Numbered from the stretch's first letter, positions 8,172-18,032 are shown. The stretch is DNA of 64,000 nt from Acinetobacter courvalinii (GCF_014635545.1 NZ_BMDA01000003.1:124001-188000), one strand, 5' to 3'. Notes: generated from the sequence alone by a model not told the origin. Program-made: numbers and translations.

Positions 8172-9341
8172 TTATTCAGAAACAGGCGCTTTTTTGATGT
8201 TACGCATTAAGGTTTCCAAACATTCACGGTGATGACTTAAACGATGTTCAAGTAACTGGAAATCAACTTTCAGCTTATGATCCATTTGATGGATTTTTTC
8301 AGCCATGGCTGCTTTTTTCGCTTGAAGTTCTTGTTCTTTCAGCTTGGCCCAATCATTTAAAGTATGGGTGAAAGCTTCATATTCCTGAGCAATACGTTGC
8401 TTCATTTGCACGATGTCGGTATTCACATCATGCCCATAGATCGCAAGATCGCGTTCCGCATATTTAAACTTCATCGCAAGTTCGGCTTTTTTGATATTAA
8501 AGCTTGGAATACGACGTAAGTTTTTCGCTAAACCAAGCTTTGAGCTGGTCCAGATTAACCATTTGGTTGGGTCATATTGCCACCATTTCACGCCATTACG
8601 GTAGTCGTACTGGAAGATGTGATGGTAGTTATGATAACCCTCGCCCCATGTGAAAATAGCTAAGACAAAGTTGTCACGTGCGGTATTTTCATCGGTATAA
8701 GGACGTTTGCCCCACATGTGGCAAAGCGAATTGATGAAGAAGGTCACATGGTGGCTGATGATCAAACGCAATAAACCACCCAGTAAAATCACGCCCCAGA
8801 TGTCGCCAGTCGCCCATCCGATTAAGCCCAGTACACCGACATGAACAGCGATGACCATTGGCACATAATATTTATGCTGGAACATCACCAGTTTGTCATT
8901 GAGCAAATCAGGGGAATTTTTAAAGTCAGGTTCAGATGGCGAGTGGTCGCGAATCATCCAGCCTAAGTGTGCGTACCAGAAACCACGTTTAATTGAATAC
9001 GGGTCTTGATCGACATCATCGACATGGCGGTGATGGGTGCGGTGACCTGAAGCCCAGAACAAAATACTGTTCTGCACAGCAAAGGTACCGCCAATCATCA
9101 ATAAAATTTTCAGCGGTAATGCCGCTTCATAAGCACGATGCGCCCAAAGACGATGATAACCGGCTGTAATGCCCAGGCTACTCAGCGCCAAAAGGAAGAT
9201 CATGCTCACCCAAGCACTTACACTAAAATCATAATAATAAGCATATAAAGGGATTAAAATAGCGGCAAGAATTGGTGTGCCAATTAAGGTAATGCTAGCA
9301 GTCCAGTTAATGGGTGCCTTTTTGAGTGGGGCGGAATTCAT
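8172..9341 (-). CDS. Acyl-CoA/fatty acid delta-9-type desaturase
   Basis: Integral membrane di-iron desaturase of 389 residues. The three histidine boxes are HRLWAH (63-68), HRTHHRH (about 100-106) and HNYHH (237-241), with four hydrophobic spans around them. This arrangement is that of stearoyl-CoA-type delta-9 desaturases, which insert a cis double bond into saturated acyl chains using O2 and an electron carrier. The last ~110 residues form a charged, probably coiled, cytoplasmic tail longer than in minimal family members. A CTTGT-TTGT-ACAAG dyad at 9364-9377 just upstream could be an operator, but I cannot name the regulator. Confidence 0.88.
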   Translation of the reverse strand: MNSAPLKKAPINWTASITLIGTPILAAILIPLYAYYYDFSVSAWVSMIFLLALSSLGITAGYHRLWAHRAYEAALPLKILLMIGGTFAVQNSILFWASGHRTHHRHVDDVDQDPYSIKRGFWYAHLGWMIRDHSPSEPDFKNSPDLLNDKLVMFQHKYYVPMVIAVHVGVLGLIGWATGDIWGVILLGGLLRLIISHHVTFFINSLCHMWGKRPYTDENTARDNFVLAIFTWGEGYHNYHHIFQYDYRNGVKWWQYDPTKWLIWTSSKLGLAKNLRRIPSFNIKKAELAMKFKYAERDLAIYGHDVNTDIVQMKQRIAQEYEAFTHTLNDWAKLKEQELQAKKAAMAEKIHQMDHKLKVDFQLLEHRLSHHRECLETLMRNIKKAPVSE

Positions 9342-9552
9342 ATCCGTCAGCGCTCCTAATAACCTTGTTTGTACAAGATAATAAAACTAAACGAGATAGC
9401 AAAACCAATCATGACGATATATTGCTATTTTATCACTGATATTAGCATGCCCAAATCGATTAGCACTAGTATTATTGTACAGTTGTATCGGAAGAACAGT
9501 AACAGAATTCATTTGTAAATATGGTCAATGAATTAAAAGGTGAAATAAATCA

Positions 9553-10080
9553 ATGTCTGAGCAAATTACCATGAAAAATCCCATTTTTTCTTTGAAGGCA
9601 TTTTTTAACAAAACTTTAATCTTCTCTGCTGCTGTCATGCTTGCAGCCTGCCAAAGCCAACCGCAGCCCGCACAAAAACATAGCTTGCAGCCAAAACGGG
9701 TGACACAGCCACCTGCCATGCAAGTCCGTAAAAGTACCGATGGTGTTCAGGATGTGGATTGGCAAATTACCACTATCCAAGGCAAGCGCGCGTTGTTCTT
9801 TAACCAGTATCCCGGTTTTCAGCTTAACTCGGTTTCCAAGATGGTGTCAGGGCATACCGGCTGCAACAATATTTATGGTCGTTATAAATATGATTTCAGC
9901 CAGCGTAAACTGGATTTTGATGTGATGGCACAGCATCAAAGCTGTAACCGCGCTTTGGCGCAAGAGGCAGATTTGATGGATGCGATTCAGCGGGTTGAAC
10001 GTTTCCAGCTGGATGGTGCAAACCTGTATTTATTAGATGCAAAAGGACAACGTTTGATTCAGGCCCAGCGTAAGAAATAA
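9553..10080 (+). CDS. META-domain (HslJ-like) lipoprotein
   Basis: A 175-residue lipoprotein. The signal peptide ends at LAAC (Cys33). After a Pro/Gln-rich linker, the C-terminal ~110 residues form a META domain with GHTGCNNIYGRY, the hallmark of HslJ/META proteins, and a second Cys in HQSCNRAL. In E. coli HslJ is a heat-inducible outer membrane protein linked to novobiocin resistance; the biochemical role is unknown. The ATG at 9553 has AAGGTG about ten bases upstream; ATG at 9571 is an alternative that would give a more usual signal-peptide length. It converges on the phosphodiesterase gene at a shared terminator. Confidence 0.8.
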   Translation: MSEQITMKNPIFSLKAFFNKTLIFSAAVMLAACQSQPQPAQKHSLQPKRVTQPPAMQVRKSTDGVQDVDWQITTIQGKRALFFNQYPGFQLNSVSKMVSGHTGCNNIYGRYKYDFSQRKLDFDVMAQHQSCNRALAQEADLMDAIQRVERFQLDGANLYLLDAKGQRLIQAQRKK

Positions 10081-10083
10081 AAT

Positions 10084-10110
10084 AAAAGGCGGAATTTATT
10101 CCGCCTTTTA
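10084..10110. terminator. Bidirectional terminator
   Basis: GGCGGAAT pairs with ATTCCGCC, with A-run and T-run on either side. It serves the converging META lipoprotein (+) and glycerophosphodiesterase (-) genes. Confidence 0.85.
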
Positions 10111-10827
10111 TTATTTTAAATGTTGCAACATGGTCGTTGGAACATCGGTAATTAATCCTTGAATACCCAACTGCTGCAGGTGCTTGGCACGTGTAACCTC
10201 ATTCACTGTCCAGACACTAATCTCAAGATTGGCCTGTTGGGTCCGTTCTATGATTTCATCTGTCGCCAAGGCATCTCCCCAGCCAATCTGACAGCAGCCA
10301 TATTGCTGCGCTAGTTCTATTGCATATTCTCCAATCGGAATTTCAACCAGTAATCCACGCTTAAAATGACTTTGATGGCGCTGTAAGGCAGCTAAAATTT
10401 TGACATCAAAACTGGTAATGGTTGCGCTTTGCTCAAAACCTTTTAAATCTTGATGTAATTGATAGACCAAGCGTTCAGCTGCTGCATCATCTGCAACGGC
10501 TTTAATTTCAACTTCGATATGTTCAAAGTCAGTGAGACACTCAAGAACATGGGGAAGGCTAGGGGTATACTCTTCAAATGCCCATGCCTGCCATTGATGG
10601 CGATGATCGAATTGCTGTGCTTCGAATAAATTGCAGCTTTCAACCTGTTGTGAGCGGCCCGCAGTGCGGACAAAATCATCATCATGAATCACGACCAATT
10701 GATCATCTTTCAGTTGGCGCACATCAAATTCAACACCACGTATACCTAAATCATGCAGATAACGAAAGCCGCCTAAGGTATTTTCAGGGGCCTCGCCACG
10801 CGCACCACGATGACCAATAATTCGCAT
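10111..10827 (-). CDS. Glycerophosphodiester phosphodiesterase (UgpQ-like)
   Basis: A 238-residue cytoplasmic GDPD enzyme with no signal peptide. It hydrolyses glycerophosphodiesters to sn-glycerol-3-phosphate and an alcohol. HRGARGEAPENT (residues 5-16) carries the catalytic His and metal-binding Glu. EFDVRQLKDD and VVIHDD supply further metal and acid/base residues, and the barrel closes with VWTVNE. The length fits UgpQ-type enzymes. AAGGC precedes the ATG. It starts 23 bases after the adenosyltransferase gene stop and is probably co-transcribed with it. Confidence 0.9.
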   Translation of the reverse strand: MRIIGHRGARGEAPENTLGGFRYLHDLGIRGVEFDVRQLKDDQLVVIHDDDFVRTAGRSQQVESCNLFEAQQFDHRHQWQAWAFEEYTPSLPHVLECLTDFEHIEVEIKAVADDAAAERLVYQLHQDLKGFEQSATITSFDVKILAALQRHQSHFKRGLLVEIPIGEYAIELAQQYGCCQIGWGDALATDEIIERTQQANLEISVWTVNEVTRAKHLQQLGIQGLITDVPTTMLQHLK

Positions 10828-10850
10828 TTGTTTCTGCCTTGATTGAAAAA

Positions 10851-11438
10851 TTATGCTTGATCGATACTATCGTTAATATTCTTTTGCCATAGCACTTCGC
10901 TACCACCTTCGGCACGTTGTAAAGCACGTGAGGCAACAAATAACCAGTCGGATAAGCGATTCAATAATTGTAGCGCAGTCGCCTGAATATTCTGGTCGCG
11001 ATGATGTACTGACAATAACGCACGTTCTGCACGACGGCAAACTGCACGGGCTTGATGGGCATAGCTGCATGCCAAAGTACCTGATGGCAAAATGAAGTCT
11101 TTTAACATCGGTAAAGACTCATTCATGTGGTCAATTTCTTTTTCCAGAAAGTCGATGCATACCGGTTGAAGCAGGTGATAGTTTGGAATACAGACTTCGC
11201 CACCTAGATCGAACAACCAGTGTTGGATCAGGCTTAAGCTTTTATCCCAATGCGCTTTAGTTTCAATCTGGCTGGCACTGATTTGTGCGCGAAGCACACC
11301 AATGGTTGCATTGAGTTCATCGACATCACCGAGTGCAGCAATGCGTAAATCATCTTTGGCAACACGTGAGCCATCTCCCAGACCGGTGGTGCCTGAGTCG
11401 CCTGTACGTGTATAGATTTTACTTAAACGATGTCCCAT
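10851..11438 (-). CDS. Cob(I)alamin adenosyltransferase, PduO type
   Basis: A 195-residue enzyme that transfers the adenosyl group of ATP to cob(I)alamin, making coenzyme B12. The N-terminal ATP-binding signature KIYTRTGDSGTTGL (about 6-20) and the C-terminal helix with RRAERALLSV and LNRLSDWLFVASR are typical of the PduO/MMAB family and distinct from CobA/BtuR. It lies 103 bases downstream of the B12 receptor gene, from which it is separated by a terminator-like hairpin, so it may be partly independent or receive read-through from the B12 riboswitch-controlled transcript. Confidence 0.9.
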   Translation of the reverse strand: MGHRLSKIYTRTGDSGTTGLGDGSRVAKDDLRIAALGDVDELNATIGVLRAQISASQIETKAHWDKSLSLIQHWLFDLGGEVCIPNYHLLQPVCIDFLEKEIDHMNESLPMLKDFILPSGTLACSYAHQARAVCRRAERALLSVHHRDQNIQATALQLLNRLSDWLFVASRALQRAEGGSEVLWQKNINDSIDQA

Positions 11439-11464
11439 AGTTCTGTTTCTCTGATCCTGAAAAT

Positions 11465-11499
11465 AAAAAGGGGATAATGTCGGTCAGAACATTACCCCG
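11465..11499 (-). terminator. Terminator between btuB and the adenosyltransferase
   Basis: GGGGTAATGT pairs with ACATTATCCCC (one bulge), followed on the minus strand by TTTTTATTTT. It would limit read-through from btuB into the adenosyltransferase gene. Confidence 0.75.
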
Positions 11500-11541
11500 A
11501 AACTGGAGTTAAGAAAATGTTTTTATTATTTTAGCGCAGGA

Positions 11542-13419
11542 TTAATAACGGAATGTGACACCCGCAGAAGCTAAGCGACCACCGTTGATGTAAAACTCAT
11601 CTCCGCCAAAGTTAGCGGTTTTATATCTAACATCACCGACATTTGCGATATTGGTAAACAATTTCACATTTGAGCTAACATTCCAGTAAGCATTTAAATC
11701 TACTGTTGCATAGCCTGGTGTGTATTTAGACGTTTTTGATTCTGAAATTTTTGAGTGCGATTTAGCAACTAAAGACGTGCTTAATCCATAAAGTTCATTC
11801 TCTAGGCCTGCGGTCAAGGTTAAACTTTGACGTGGTCTACGGACTAATTCATATCCGCTTTCTTCATTTTCTGTTTTTACATAACCATATTCGGTTGTTA
11901 AGAATAGATCATCTTGTTTCCATTTCAAACCTACTTCACCACCAAACATTTTTGCTTTATTCACATTGTTATATGTTGCAGCCGAGATTTGATTCACTGG
12001 ATCATAATCTGAAACGTATTGGATCAGATTTTTAACTTTTGTATGGTAAGCCGATGCATATGCTGACAGTCCATACGCCAGTTTTTGGTCAATACCAATT
12101 TCATAGGACAGGCTTTCTTCTGGTTTTAAATCGGGATTTCCTACAGTGATATAAGTACCGTATTCATCCTTAAATTGAGATGAATAATAGAGTTGATTTC
12201 CTGTTGGAGCTTTAAAAGCAGTCCCTATATTCGCATAGACACTGGTTAGTGGTGCTATTTGAATGCGACCAGCGATTTGCCCTACGGTTTTAGTACCAAA
12301 CTGATCATTATCTTCTATACGGATACCCGCTTGAGTACTGAGGCCATTTTGATCGTTATATTGATGTTGAACATAGTAACCAGTTGAGTCTAAGCTTTGC
12401 TTTTCGCCTTTAATTGCTAGACTTTTAACATCAGCATTATTGATAGAAGCGCCTACTAATAAATTTTGATTCTTAGTAAAATTCCATTGAAGATTGATAT
12501 CACCTTCGTTGCGCTCAGTATCAAAATAATAGGTTGAGCTTTTTCCTGTGAGTTCATCTTTAAAGTTTGAATAGTGAGCATTAATTTTTAAGTTATCTAA
12601 AATTTGATAATAAGCATTAGTATTAATTAGTCGATTGAAGAAGTCATGTGAGCCGCCATAATAAACGTTGGTACCTTTATTTTCATTGATACTCACATTT
12701 GCGCCATATTGATCCTGTTCATAGCCAATTTTGGTACTGTAACCTTTTTGATCATAGCTGGCTTTTTTCTTGGACTTATTCGTTACGTTTGTACCATCAC
12801 TTTCTTGGCGTTGTCCTCGAATTTGAGCATACAATCCATTATCTGAAACAAGGTCTGCGCCTACAATAGACTTGTAAGTTTTATTCTCGCCAGCTTCAGT
12901 GGTTAAAAATAGTTTTTGTTGTTTTGGTGGCGCTGTTCTTACATTGATTACTCCACCAATCGCATCTGTACCATATTGGACTGATGCAGGTCCTTTTAGG
13001 ATTTCAATTTGGTTTACATCGCTTAAATCGATATAAGGGATACTTGTACCACCATCTAGTGCGGTATTTAATCGTGCGCCGTCTTTTAAAAATAGACTAT
13101 GGTTTGAGTTTGTCCCACGAATAAATAAAGAGGAGTTTTGGCCCATTCCTCCTTGTTGAAGGATATGTAAACCAGCATCGCGTTGTAGAAGATGCCCTAA
13201 ATCAGCAAGAGGTGATTGTTGAATTGTCTTTTCATTAATTACATTGATACGTGCAGGGACATCTTCAATTTTCTGTTCACTACGAGATGCTGTCACGACA
13301 ATCGTATCTAGCGTCGCAGTTTTATCGCTGGCTTGATCTTGAGCAAAAGCAGGTGAAGAAAACCCCATCGCAATAGCGATAGCCCCAACTAAACGAGTTG
13401 GTTGAAAAACAGTAGACAT
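11542..13419 (-). CDS. btuB: TonB-dependent vitamin B12 receptor, BtuB-like
   Basis: Outer membrane active transporter of 625 residues. A signal peptide (about 1-26) is followed by the TonB box DTIVVTA (38-44), nearly the E. coli BtuB box. A plug domain (about 50-160, with LFIRGTNSNHSLFLKDG and ILKGPASVQYGTDAIGGVINV) and a 22-strand-type beta barrel follow, ending in the aromatic FRY. The cobalamin riboswitch directly upstream and the adenosyltransferase downstream give B12 as the substrate. I chose ATG 13419 because GGAG lies six bases upstream; an ATG at 13434 is in frame but has no good ribosome site. Repression when adenosylcobalamin binds the riboswitch is expected. Confidence 0.88.
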   Translation of the reverse strand: MSTVFQPTRLVGAIAIAMGFSSPAFAQDQASDKTATLDTIVVTASRSEQKIEDVPARINVINEKTIQQSPLADLGHLLQRDAGLHILQQGGMGQNSSLFIRGTNSNHSLFLKDGARLNTALDGGTSIPYIDLSDVNQIEILKGPASVQYGTDAIGGVINVRTAPPKQQKLFLTTEAGENKTYKSIVGADLVSDNGLYAQIRGQRQESDGTNVTNKSKKKASYDQKGYSTKIGYEQDQYGANVSINENKGTNVYYGGSHDFFNRLINTNAYYQILDNLKINAHYSNFKDELTGKSSTYYFDTERNEGDINLQWNFTKNQNLLVGASINNADVKSLAIKGEKQSLDSTGYYVQHQYNDQNGLSTQAGIRIEDNDQFGTKTVGQIAGRIQIAPLTSVYANIGTAFKAPTGNQLYYSSQFKDEYGTYITVGNPDLKPEESLSYEIGIDQKLAYGLSAYASAYHTKVKNLIQYVSDYDPVNQISAATYNNVNKAKMFGGEVGLKWKQDDLFLTTEYGYVKTENEESGYELVRRPRQSLTLTAGLENELYGLSTSLVAKSHSKISESKTSKYTPGYATVDLNAYWNVSSNVKLFTNIANVGDVRYKTANFGGDEFYINGGRLASAGVTFRY

Positions 13420-13454
13420 GCGCGCTCCAGACATTCACCCGTCGTGAATGATAA

Positions 13455-13640
13455 AGTGGAAATACACAACAAGCAGGTCTCCGGACTTCACTATAAATCA
13501 TCAAATCAATGATTGTACTCATCATCTTCCCACATCGTTCCGATGCAGTGATTTGGCGTTAAGCTGGGATGAGTAATTCAGTGTTACCGTTGCGAGGGCA
13601 GTATTGGAATTTCACCAACTTCCCTATAAGCAAAAGAAAT
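13455..13640 (-). ncRNA. Cobalamin riboswitch
   Basis: On the minus strand the conserved cobalamin-aptamer blocks occur in order: GGGAAGTTGGTGAAATTCC, CTGCCCTCGCAACGGTAA, GCATCGGAACGATGTGGGAAG, then GTGAAGTCCGGAGACCTGC. These are the defining motifs of the AdoCbl riboswitch (B12 box family). The 3' end lies about 36 bases before the btuB start, consistent with control of translation initiation. Boundaries are approximate because the outer stem is weak. Confidence 0.93.
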
Positions 13641-13788
13641 TGCTTTAGACTTGTTGCAAGATTACGCAAAGTATAAAGTGTTAACGTTTCTTAAACAATT
13701 GCATTTCAGAATGAACTTTGCACAAAGTGAGTCAAATTGCATTACAATGCGAGAGCTTCAAAAATATTCAGACTAAATTGGACAGCTC

Positions 13789-14448
13789 ATGCGCCAAAGC
13801 CAGATGCGAACTCGCGCCAAGATTTGTGGAATTACCCGAATACAAGATATTCACGCCGTTGTACAATCTGGTGCAGATGCGATCGGCTTTGTTTTTTTTC
13901 CGCCAAGTCCGCGACATGTCAGTATTGAGCAGGCGCAAGCATTGGCAAAGCAGGTCCCGCCTTATGTACAGCTCGTCGGCTTATTTGTAAATGCAACTGC
14001 TAAAGAAATCCAGACGGTGCTTGATTCGGTTCCTCTGGATGTATTACAACTACATGGCGATGAAACGCCAGAACAATGCCAATTCATCGCAACGCAATGC
14101 AAACGTCGCTGGTATAAAGCCATTCAGGTCAAACCTGGTCTGGATGTGGCCGCTGAAATCCAGCGCTATCAAGTAGCGGGCGCCAGTGCAGTGTTATTAG
14201 ATGCCTGGCATCCTGAGCTAAAAGGTGGGACAGGGCACAGTTTTGACTGGACGCAATTTCCCCAACTCGATATTCCACTCATCCTGGCCGGGGGCTTAAC
14301 CCCTGAAAATGTCAGTGAAGCTATTGATACCACAGCTGCTTTTGCTGTGGATGTCAGCGGAGGCGTCGAGTCCGCAAAAGGTATAAAAGACCAACAACTG
14401 ATTGAAAAATTTATGCAAGGAGTCCAACGTGGATCAGCAAAGCCTTAG
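13789..14448 (+). CDS. trpF: Phosphoribosylanthranilate isomerase
   Basis: Tryptophan biosynthesis enzyme converting phosphoribosylanthranilate to CdRP in the cytoplasm. It is a single beta/alpha barrel of about 215 residues. The catalytic Cys is in KICGITR near the N-terminus, LQLHGDE is mid-barrel, the general acid Asp is in LLDAW, and the phosphate site is [10 protein letters not shown] and DVSGGVE. ATG 13789 is used; ATG 13804 ([12 protein letters not shown]) is in frame and equally plausible by homology, and neither has a strong ribosome site. It overlaps trpB by 20 bases. Confidence 0.95.
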   Translation: MRQSQMRTRAKICGITRIQDIHAVVQSGADAIGFVFFPPSPRHVSIEQAQALAKQVPPYVQLVGLFVNATAKEIQTVLDSVPLDVLQLHGDETPEQCQFIATQCKRRWYKAIQVKPGLDVAAEIQRYQVAGASAVLLDAWHPELKGGTGHSFDWTQFPQLDIPLILAGGLTPENVSEAIDTTAAFAVDVSGGVESAKGIKDQQLIEKFMQGVQRGSAKP

Positions 14449-15673
14449 TCAAAAAAATCAAGTGATTGACTACACCCAGTTTCCCGATGCGCAAGGGCAT
14501 TTCGGTATTCATGGTGGACGTTTTGTATCAGAAACGCTGATGGCTGCACTTGAAGACCTCGAAAGTCTTTATGGTCGTATGAAGAATGATGCACAGTTTT
14601 TAGCAGAGTTTGACCGTGATCTTGCGTTCTATGTTGGTCGTCCGAGTCCGCTGTATTATGCCGAGCGATGGTCTCAGCACCTCGGCGGTGCGCAAATTTA
14701 CCTGAAACGTGAAGACTTGAATCATACCGGTTCGCACAAGGTCAATAACACCATTGGTCAGGCATTATTGGCAAAGTTGTCGGGTAAGAAACGCATCATT
14801 GCGGAAACCGGTGCAGGTCAGCATGGCGTGGCGACGGCAACCATTGCAGCACGTCTGGGTATGGAATGTGTCGTGTACATGGGTGCTGAAGACGTGAAAC
14901 GTCAAGCCATGAATGTCTATCGTATGCGTTTGTTGGGTGCGACGGTGGTTCCGGTACAAAGCGGTTCAAAAACCTTGAAAGATGCCATGAACGAGGCGAT
15001 GCGTGACTGGGTCACCAATGTTGACAGTACTTATTATGTAATTGGTACTGTGGCTGGTCCTCATCCATATCCGCAACTTGTTCGCGATTTCCAGTCGATT
15101 ATTGGTCGTGAAGCACGTCGTCAAATCCAGGAACAGGCAGGGCGTTTGCCAGATGCTTTGGTCGCTTGTGTCGGCGGTGGTTCAAATGCGATGGGCTTGT
15201 TCTATCCCTTCCTGAATGATCAAGATGTGAAAATGTATGGTGTTGAAGCCGCAGGTCATGGCATCGAAACCGGTAAACATTCTGCGCCGTTGAATGCAGG
15301 ACATGTGGGGGTATTACACGGTAATCGTACTTATTTGATGTCGGATGAGCAAGGGCAGATCATTGAAACACATAGTATTTCTGCTGGTCTGGACTATCCA
15401 GGCGTAGGTCCGGAACATAGTTTCCTCAAAGACATGAACCGTGTGGAATATGTGCCAATCAATGATGATGAGGCCTTACAAGGTTTCCGTGATTTGACCA
15501 AGATTGAAGGTATTATCCCTGCACTTGAAAGTTCACATGCGATGGCTTATGTCACTAAACTTGCACCGACTATGTCGAAGGATCAAATCATTATTGCGAC
15601 AGTTTCAGGCCGTGGCGATAAAGACTTGATGACGGTTGCGCGTATTGATGGCGTGGAAATGGTGGATATGTAG
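14429..15673 (+). CDS. trpB: Tryptophan synthase beta subunit
   Basis: A 414-residue PLP enzyme that joins indole and serine to give tryptophan, in complex with Trp[10 protein letters not shown] contains the Schiff-base Lys; [12 protein letters not shown] and the phosphate-binding GGGSNAMG loop are intact. The start is GTG at 14429, with AAGGAG six bases upstream inside the 3' end of trpF, so the two genes overlap by 20 bases and are translationally linked. Its partner trpA is not adjacent but lies 8.4 kb downstream at 24066. Confidence 0.96.
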   Translation: MDQQSLSQKNQVIDYTQFPDAQGHFGIHGGRFVSETLMAALEDLESLYGRMKNDAQFLAEFDRDLAFYVGRPSPLYYAERWSQHLGGAQIYLKREDLNHTGSHKVNNTIGQALLAKLSGKKRIIAETGAGQHGVATATIAARLGMECVVYMGAEDVKRQAMNVYRMRLLGATVVPVQSGSKTLKDAMNEAMRDWVTNVDSTYYVIGTVAGPHPYPQLVRDFQSIIGREARRQIQEQAGRLPDALVACVGGGSNAMGLFYPFLNDQDVKMYGVEAAGHGIETGKHSAPLNAGHVGVLHGNRTYLMSDEQGQIIETHSISAGLDYPGVGPEHSFLKDMNRVEYVPINDDEALQGFRDLTKIEGIIPALESSHAMAYVTKLAPTMSKDQIIIATVSGRGDKDLMTVARIDGVEMVDM

Positions 15674-15681
15674 GTCTTAAG

Positions 15682-16194
15682 ATGCCAAGTCTGTTTATGG
15701 TGATGCTGGGTGGCCGTCATGCGCGTGCAAACACCGAAGTACATGATGTGGTGATGGCAATTGGTCATAGCTTGTCTGAGCTTACACCGCAACTGAAACA
15801 GGCTTGGTTTGGTGAATTAAAAGGTTTGCATATTGATGCCTGGGCGCAGATTTCAGGTGTGCGGTCGCAAGGTGTGAATTATCAGATCCAGTTTTCAGAT
15901 GCGGCACCATCAGCATCAGATAAAAAGCTGTATTTGATTAATTTGGGCGGCTATACGCCAAATGCATTTGGTGAGTTGCATAGCTATCATCTTGTCGTTG
16001 CAGCTGATGCAGTGGCGGCAAAACAGTTGGGCAAACAGTTCATTGAACAACACTGGCATAAGCCGCATACCGATCGTGTGGTGGATGTCGATGATTGCAT
16101 TCCGATAGATCATATCGCAGGGCGTTATATCCATTTGGTTCAAGGTGAATTTAGTCCGATGATTTGGGAAAATACTTATCTCACCTTAGCTTAA
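15682..16194 (+). CDS. DUF1543 domain protein
   Basis: A 170-residue soluble protein matching DUF1543 by overall pattern: LFMVMLGGRHARANTEVHD at the N-terminus, a repeat-like second half with LYLINLGGYTPNAFGELHSY, and a C-terminal DVDDCIPI. The two halves look like an internal duplication (the MVMLGG..EVHD and INLGGY..ELHS segments). Function is unknown; there is no signal peptide or TM. It starts eight bases after trpB and ends at a terminator, so it is the last gene of the trpF-trpB transcript, though no tryptophan role is implied by sequence. Confidence 0.75.
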   Translation: MPSLFMVMLGGRHARANTEVHDVVMAIGHSLSELTPQLKQAWFGELKGLHIDAWAQISGVRSQGVNYQIQFSDAAPSASDKKLYLINLGGYTPNAFGELHSYHLVVAADAVAAKQLGKQFIEQHWHKPHTDRVVDVDDCIPIDHIAGRYIHLVQGEFSPMIWENTYLTLA

Positions 16195-16206
16195 GCATGG
16201 TTTTAG

Positions 16207-16241
16207 AAAAAAATAGGGAAGCATATGCTTCCCTATTTTTA
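16207..16241. terminator. Bidirectional terminator after the trpFB operon
   Basis: Perfect palindrome AATAGGGAAGCA/TGCTTCCCTATT flanked by A- and T-runs. It serves the trp operon (+) and the nucleotidase gene (-), which converge here. Confidence 0.9.
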
Positions 16242-16253
16242 TTTATGATGTGA

Positions 16254-18032
16254 TTAAGGTGTGACTTTGATTCGATCGGTTTTAGGTGCGGTCAGTGGTG
16301 AATGCTGAGCCACATATTGTTCCAGTGCATCAATATCTTGCCCACCACCGACAGGATTTTTACCTTGTTTTAATACCGTGAAGTTATCACCACCATCGGC
16401 AAGGAAGCTGTTTACGGTTACACGGTAAACCTTGTTATCATCCAGCGCTTGTCCTGCAACCACGATATTGCTGGCGCGTGGTGAACTCGATGCATCTTTC
16501 TTATAGGTATAACTTAACTCTTTAGACGGCTGCAAGATACGTACCGTGGCTGCATTGGCGCCTGACCATTGTTGCTCTAGTACATCACGAATCTGTTTGC
16601 CTGTCAGACTCAGGGTCACAATCGAGTTGCCAAATGGCTGCACGGTAAAGACATCACCAAAGGTGATCTGATTATTGGTATTGACCAGTAAATCGGCGCG
16701 TACACCGCCCGGATTCATCAGGGTAAAGTCAGAACCTTGATTACTTGCAGTGAGTGCCATGGCCTGTTGGGCATCGGCAATTAAATTACCCAGAGCACTT
16801 TCACCACTTTCGGTGGCATTACGATTAATCACACCATCCGCGGTACCGACGACACGGGCTGAAATGCTGGTCACGGCTTGACGATATTTATCCAGAATGG
16901 CTTCAATGCTTGGGGTTTTATTAAATTTCTCATATAGATCCGTCAAGTTCACTGTGGTTGAGCCCGAGGTATAGGCTTCACTTTGAATCGGAACCTGTTT
17001 GGCATCTTTCTTAATCACATCACCTGTTTTGCCATCCAGTTCTAATTGAATATTGGTAATGGCGGTACCGTATTGTCCGGCAGAGGTGAGCAGGAACGGT
17101 TTTTGCGGATTCTTGGTCGAGTAATCACAAATATAAGATTGATGGGTATGTCCAGAAACCACCACATCAACTGCAGGATCTAGGCGATCGAGGATACCGA
17201 GTAATGGACCGCTAAGGCCATCACAAGTTTTCTTATTAAATTTGGTACTTGGTGCGACGCCTTCATGTACTACCACCACAATCGCTTCAATACCTTGTTT
17301 CTTTAACTCTGGAATCAAGGCATTGACCGTATCGGCTTCATCATTAAAGTTAACGTCTTTAATACCCGCAGCTGAGACAATGCTGGGTGTCGCTTTCAGG
17401 GTCATGCCGATAAAGGCCACCGGAATGCCACCATAGCTTTTGACTTTATAGGCGGGGAACAGGGTTTTGTTGGGATCAGCCTTCATTGAAACATTGGCAG
17501 CCAGGAAGTTAAACTTGGCACCCTCAAATTTTGGATTGATCTGGCAGGGTTTGGTACTGGTATATTGCTGACAGCCACCATTTTGCAAGCGACGTAATTC
17601 ATCTGTGCCACGGTCAAACTCATGATTGCCGACTGCGTTAAAATCGATCTGAATATCATTCATGGTTTCAATGGTCGGCTCATCCAGAAACAGGGATGAG
17701 GTCAGTGGGGAAGCACTAATCAGGTCACCTGCCGAAACGACCGCATTATTTGGATATTGCGCGCGTAATTTTTTAATCGCATCGGCAAAATAACTGACGC
17801 CACCGACAGGAATACGTACCGTTTTGCTACTGTCATTTGGGTCATCTGCTTCTATAAAGCGTTTGGGCGGTTCAAGATTACCGTGAAAATCATTGAACGC
17901 AAGAATGTTGATATTTTGGTTTTTGCGTTCAACCGTTGGCGTTCCATCATTATCGTCATGATCATTACAGGCCGTTAAAGCCAGCATCATCAGACAGAGA
18001 ACTTTGGCTTTTAATAATTGTTGGGTCATCAT
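16254..18032 (-). CDS. 5'-nucleotidase / UshA-family metallophosphoesterase lipoprotein
   Basis: A 592-residue exported enzyme. The signal peptide ends at LTAC (Cys22), so it is lipid-anchored, unlike soluble E. coli UshA. The N-terminal metallophosphoesterase domain has NDFHGNLE, the GDLISASPLTSS motif, GNHEFDRG and SGHTHQSY for the two metals. The C-terminal 5'-nucleotidase domain (about 370-590) has NPGGVRADL, FGDVFTVQPFGN and NSFLADGGDNF, which supply substrate stacking. Likely role: periplasmic hydrolysis of nucleotides or nucleotide sugars to salvage nucleoside and phosphate. Exact substrate is not determinable. Confidence 0.88.
   Translation of the reverse strand: MMTQQLLKAKVLCLMMLALTACNDHDDNDGTPTVERKNQNINILAFNDFHGNLEPPKRFIEADDPNDSSKTVRIPVGGVSYFADAIKKLRAQYPNNAVVSAGDLISASPLTSSLFLDEPTIETMNDIQIDFNAVGNHEFDRGTDELRRLQNGGCQQYTSTKPCQINPKFEGAKFNFLAANVSMKADPNKTLFPAYKVKSYGGIPVAFIGMTLKATPSIVSAAGIKDVNFNDEADTVNALIPELKKQGIEAIVVVVHEGVAPSTKFNKKTCDGLSGPLLGILDRLDPAVDVVVSGHTHQSYICDYSTKNPQKPFLLTSAGQYGTAITNIQLELDGKTGDVIKKDAKQVPIQSEAYTSGSTTVNLTDLYEKFNKTPSIEAILDKYRQAVTSISARVVGTADGVINRNATESGESALGNLIADAQQAMALTASNQGSDFTLMNPGGVRADLLVNTNNQITFGDVFTVQPFGNSIVTLSLTGKQIRDVLEQQWSGANAATVRILQPSKELSYTYKKDASSSPRASNIVVAGQALDDNKVYRVTVNSFLADGGDNFTVLKQGKNPVGGGQDIDALEQYVAQHSPLTAPKTDRIKVTP

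Noticed and set aside
13435-13525. Minus-strand frame of 67 codons overlapping the btuB start
   Set aside because: It lies in a different frame across the riboswitch expression platform and has no ribosome site.
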